Below are positions 7,809 through 10,625 of a DNA stretch of 10,625 nucleotides, in pieces (within the stretch, counting starts at the first letter, position 1; the number at the start of each line of letters is the position of its first letter). The stretch lies in the NCBI GenBank assembly GCA_029378245.1, contig JARKIF010000502.1, positions 1 to 10,625 of the forward strand, in the 5' to 3' direction. The translations under genes were made by a program, and so were the position numbers. The DNA is from Roridomyces roridus. Taxonomy: Eukaryota; Basidiomycota; Agaricomycetes; Agaricales; Mycenaceae. The notes beneath the pieces were generated by a model that saw only the letters and a program-made list of their open reading frames with translations, ran no database searches and was not told the origin of the DNA.

Positions 7809-9046
7809 ATGAGGGTTGAAAGAAATAACTTGGGGTTAAAACGACAGACACGGAAAACAAGAACTTGTCCACACTTTCCTCCCTATGAATCTCGTCGAAA
7901 AACGTACCGCTTTATTCGCACTGCCGACCCCGCCAGGAGGTTCAAGCCTGTTGGGAGCTCTGCAGACTGCACAATAATATAGGTTTCTGGGTCGTCTGGC
8001 TGCCCACAGCTTGGTCTATCGCAATGGTCTACCACGCCCAACCGGAAATCCGCGCCACGGACGCACTCTTGCGAGCCCTCGTCTACGTCCCGCTCTGTTT
8101 CGGCATTAAATCCCTCGTAAGGAACCATACATTCCCCACAGCAGTACATACTTGACGCACTTTGAACTTAGATCATGACCATCGACGACATACTCGACCA
8201 CGACATCGATGCGCTTGTGATGCGGACCAGAGAAAGAGCGCTGCCCGCGCGGTGCTATATCCCTCGCCCGCGCGTGGATGTTTTTTGGGATACAGGTCCT
8301 CCTGGGCGTGTACCTAGCGTCACGTACTCTCAGCAAGGCCGCGTGAGTGCTTTGTCTGGTGCCGGAGGGAAGCTCATGACAGATGCCAGACTATACGTCT
8401 CGATGCCCGTTTGGCCTCTCTATGTGATTTTATCCAACCTGCAAGGTAAGGTTTCAGTCCTTCACGCCGCGTCCGCAAGATTAACCGAAACCTTACAGCG
8501 ATGGACAAACCTGGCGCCCATCCCTCTGGTAAACCATCCCCGACTGGTCCACATATAATTCACCCATCTTCTATGTACAGGGCTTGATGTTCAAAATCGG
8601 CATCTTCATGGGCTGGAGCGACCTCAGCATCTCACCCATCCCCTTCAAATCCTCACCCCAATCTACATCGGCGCATGTCTCTGGACCGTCACCTACGAGA
8701 CGATTTACCAGCCTCAAGACCACGCAGACGACAATCCGCATCGGGCTTCGGTCCCCCGCCCGACTTTGCGGTAAACACACGATTAAAATATGTACAGGTA
8801 CAGGGATAGGGTTCCTCGGACTTCTTTTCGTACGGCGGGGCGCTCAATGGGCATGGGTGGGCGTTCCAAATTGGGGTACTGGGCGCTGGGATCGTTTTGT
8901 TAAGTGGGCTGGCCAAGACGAACATTGATTCGCCGGAGACTTGCAAGGCCATGTTTTTGGGTACGCCGTTGGTTGGGCAGATTGTGTTGGCTGGTTTTGT
9001 GGTGGACGCGGTCCTTCATCGGGGGATGGAGGGTATCCCTTTCTAG
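7809..9046 (+). pseudogene. UbiA-family prenyltransferase gene with six single-base frame changes
   Basis: UbiA enzymes are polytopic membrane proteins that transfer a prenyl chain to an aromatic or other acceptor. Exons are about 7809-8116, 8172-8342, 8390-8445, 8499-8528 and 8581-9046, with 47-55 bp GT-AG introns. Recognisable segments in order: LCRLHNNIGFWVVWLPTAWS; the first Asp motif TIDDILDHDIDALV (usual form NDxxDxxxD, here starting D); AISLARAWMFFGIQVLLGVY; YVSMPVWPLYVI; KRWTNLAPIPLGLMFKIGIF; LWTVTYETIYQ with the second Asp motif QDHADD; IGLRSPARLCGKHT; and a C-terminus rich in membrane residues (SYGGALNGHGWAFQIG, KTNIDSPETCKAMFLG, VGQIVLAGFVVDAVL). Frame changes lie near 7950-7952 (one base missing), 8248-8252 (extra base), 8428-8431 (extra T), 8646-8650 (one missing), 8733-8737 (extra) and 8825-8828 (extra T); the third-last and second-last of these cancel, leaving an 85-bp out-of-frame island. 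The start is uncertain: an in-frame ATG at 7809 gives an Arg/Lys-rich N-terminus that could be a mitochondrial signal. The ATG at 7885 is out of frame. It does not look like canonical Coq2; I place it in an Agaricomycete UbiA paralogue group with moderate certainty. Confidence 0.85.
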
Positions 9047-9400
9047 ATATGGAGTTAGTTGCGTTGGCGGTAGAACTTTTGATATGCTGTTCCTGGAAGG
9101 TTACGTGGTGAAATTGGATCTAGTTTCTCGAGTCTTGTCTTTCGCAATTCGAAGGGATGGTCCTTTGGTAGACCTCCTCGTGTTGAAATGATGGCATCAT
9201 GGGCAAACAAGACCAAAGTGTCAAATTCTGTGATTTCACCAGATTGAATTTGGGACTCTGAGACCTGAAGAACTCCAAAGGCAATTCCGAGAAACCGATC
9301 AGGTCGAGCCAAGTATGTACCGCATCCGATGGGTTCGTGTTCGTGTTCAACTTTCAACCTTCTATTTCTGAAAGGAAATGTGGGCGCTGGCGGCCAACTC

Positions 9401-9420
9401 AATCTGATCAGATTCACGTG
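9401..9420. promoter_or_regulatory. 14-bp perfect palindrome followed by CACGTG E-box
   Basis: AATCTGATCAGATT (9401-9414) reads the same on both strands and is directly followed by CACGTG (9415-9420), itself palindromic and the core site of bHLH factors. A role as a protein-binding site is inference only. Confidence 0.4.
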
Positions 9421-9661
9421 CCGGGAACGTTTTTCTGTTCCGGAATTCTTCCTTGTTAGACTCTGGTCGAGGATGGGCCGCCTTCCAGCGAAGAATGCCC
9501 TTGAAGTGCCACTTTTGAAGCGTAGAGACTTTCATTTCAGCCACATTCGACGTATTTTCGATTGAAACCCACCCGAAATTGAGTAATCTGAAATTTAGAT
9601 CTAGAGCCAGGGTCCCGGACCCTATGCAAGTTGGTTGGCATCAACCCATGGAGGCGGCGCA

Positions 9662-10419
9662 TCGCGGGAGACAAAATCCGGTAAATTGGCCCCCAGACTG
9701 AATTAAAATTGGCGCGCCCACAAGCGATCCCGCCCGGTAGGAGGGCCATCGGACCGTACCCTTCGCGGGAACTATACATATATGCATTCGGTGTTCAGGC
9801 AAGGTTATTTGCTGGAAATGGTTAGATTGTCTTTGGGGGTCTTTTTTGGAGACGGAGTTGCGCTGATACCTGGGATACCCTTGAAGTCGGCGTGCCGAGT
9901 CCGGTCAAGGCCAAGCATTGTGAACTTGCAAGTAAAAATGGTTCAAACGACACACCCTGGAAATCCACCTGTGTACCTGTCATGAACAACCAGCAGTGAA
10001 TGATTGCCCCCGAGATGCCTCCCCAGCCGACTTGATGTTTGAACGGAGATAATGTACAACGGTCAGGCTTGGCGGGAGGTCTAGCCACCCACCGGGGATC
10101 GACTGCTGGGTCCTAAGAGGGTGCAATCCTGTCATCGCGGGAGGGCCCCACATATGGGTGCATACTGTTTACGACGCCGCGAGTTGAGACTTATTGCGAG
10201 TGTTGAAACACGCATGAGGAGTTGCAATTGCTCCGGCATTCAATTCTGAGGAATGGCCTGTTACAAGAGGGCGGCGCGTGCCGACATCAAGCTAGGTCCC
10301 GACGATGAAGGCGCATAAGTACTTGATTCAGCAGAGCAGTTGCTTTGAACCCTAGATTCGCACAAGTTTATTCGGGAGTAAATGCTCGTCATCGTTCAGT
10401 CATTGTTCACTTCCCGCGA
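9662..10419. promoter_or_regulatory. Four copies of TCGCGGGA
   Basis: The 8-mer TCGCGGGA occurs on the plus strand at 9662-9669, 9763-9770 and 10135-10142, and on the minus strand at 10412-10419 (TCCCGCGA). Two of the copies extend to CCTTCGCGGGA in opposite orientations. The core resembles E2F/MBF-type cell-cycle sites, but that link is inference. Confidence 0.45.
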
Positions 10420-10625
10420 AGGCCGTAAGGGAATCCCGAGAGAACGCCACGGATGACGGGGCGGTTATTATAGCTGGTTGCGCACGGCGGCGGGCGAGAC
10501 TCGAGTAGGAAGGTCATGACGTGTGGCGTGTCGCAGAAAGGTCCTCGAGTAGATAAATCTTCGCGTGCCTGGTCTCGCATGGCTCTAGGAGGAATGTGTT
10601 GGGGGGATTGGCTACAGCAAGTAGC

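Larger units (their letters stand above)
9047..10625. other. 1.58 kb without a supported gene
   Basis: No open frame here shows a recognisable family, an ATG-started coding exon chain or consistent splice sites. Visible small structures are the 14-bp palindrome at 9401-9414 followed by an E-box, the AGGGTC-CCG-GACCCT inverted repeat near 9610-9624, a TATA-like stretch near 9772-9783 (CTATACATATATGCAT), four TCGCGGGA motifs, and CTCGAGTAG repeated near 10500 and 10545. The right part may be the promoter of a gene beyond the window. Confidence 0.5.

Noticed and set aside
7885..7980. ATG at 7885 as the UbiA start
   Set aside because: It reads 31 codons in the wrong frame and stops; the family-like residues RRFKP then WELCRL lie in other frames.
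8771..8797. Possible 27-bp GT-AG intron in the UbiA gene
   Set aside because: Too short for this genome, and reading through it gives family-like sequence (LCGKHTIKICTGTG).
9055..9417. Minus-strand open frame of 120 codons
   Set aside because: It begins with GTG, has no internal ATG and no recognisable pattern, so a eukaryotic gene is unlikely.
9782..10088. Overlapping open frames on both strands (67 and 88 codons)
   Set aside because: Short, mutually overlapping, no family resemblance and no splice continuation seen.
9047..10625. tRNA or small RNA genes in the right-hand interval
   Set aside because: I looked for a B-box-like GGTTCGANTCC and cloverleaf arms and found none; no decisive computation was possible.

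Overview
The window looks like nuclear DNA of a mushroom-forming basidiomycete (Agaricomycetes). Genes are cut by many 43-65 bp GT-AG introns with CTRAY-type branch sites, GC content is moderate, and two protein families in the window (the Tnp2/Plavaka transposase and the neighbouring coiled-coil protein family) are ones I associate with Agaricomycetes. No bacterial-style operon, rRNA, tRNA or CRISPR array was seen.

Layout. (1) Bases 1-2130 hold the 3' part of a broken DNA-transposon gene (Tnp2/Plavaka-type, CACTA superfamily). It runs in from the left edge and is now a mosaic of reading frames. (2) Bases 2219-4425 hold a ten-exon gene of unknown function on the same strand. It has a Ser-rich N-terminus, a leucine-rich coiled coil, a conserved core with a YPDLRLCHGHWKA signature, a low-complexity middle with a 21-bp coding repeat, and a small C-terminal domain with an HMG-box-like look. 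Splice sites are intact but two frame changes are present. (3) Bases 4426-5051 are non-coding: a G-rich minisatellite, poly(A) signals, a 19-bp inverted repeat and a promoter region. (4) Bases 5052-6463 hold an intact eight-exon alpha/beta-hydrolase gene (344 aa). (5) Bases 6580-7340, minus strand, hold an intact two-exon isoprenylcysteine carboxyl methyltransferase (ICMT/Ste14-like, 236 aa), convergent with the hydrolase. (6) Bases 7809-9046 hold a UbiA-family prenyltransferase gene whose exons are all recognisable but which carries six single-base frame changes; it is divergent from the ICMT gene. (7) Bases 9047-10625 have no gene I can support, but contain palindromes and four copies of an 8-bp motif (TCGCGGGA).

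How they work together. The hydrolase, ICMT and UbiA genes are ordinary single genes by structure. ICMT and UbiA both handle isoprenoid-modified molecules, but nothing in the sequence proves a shared pathway. The transposase and the coiled-coil gene lie 88 bp apart in the same direction, so they may be two genes of one element; this is only a hypothesis. The clearest contrast is that two genes in the middle are perfectly intact while the genes on both sides are frame-shifted, which points either to local gene decay or to single-base assembly errors.
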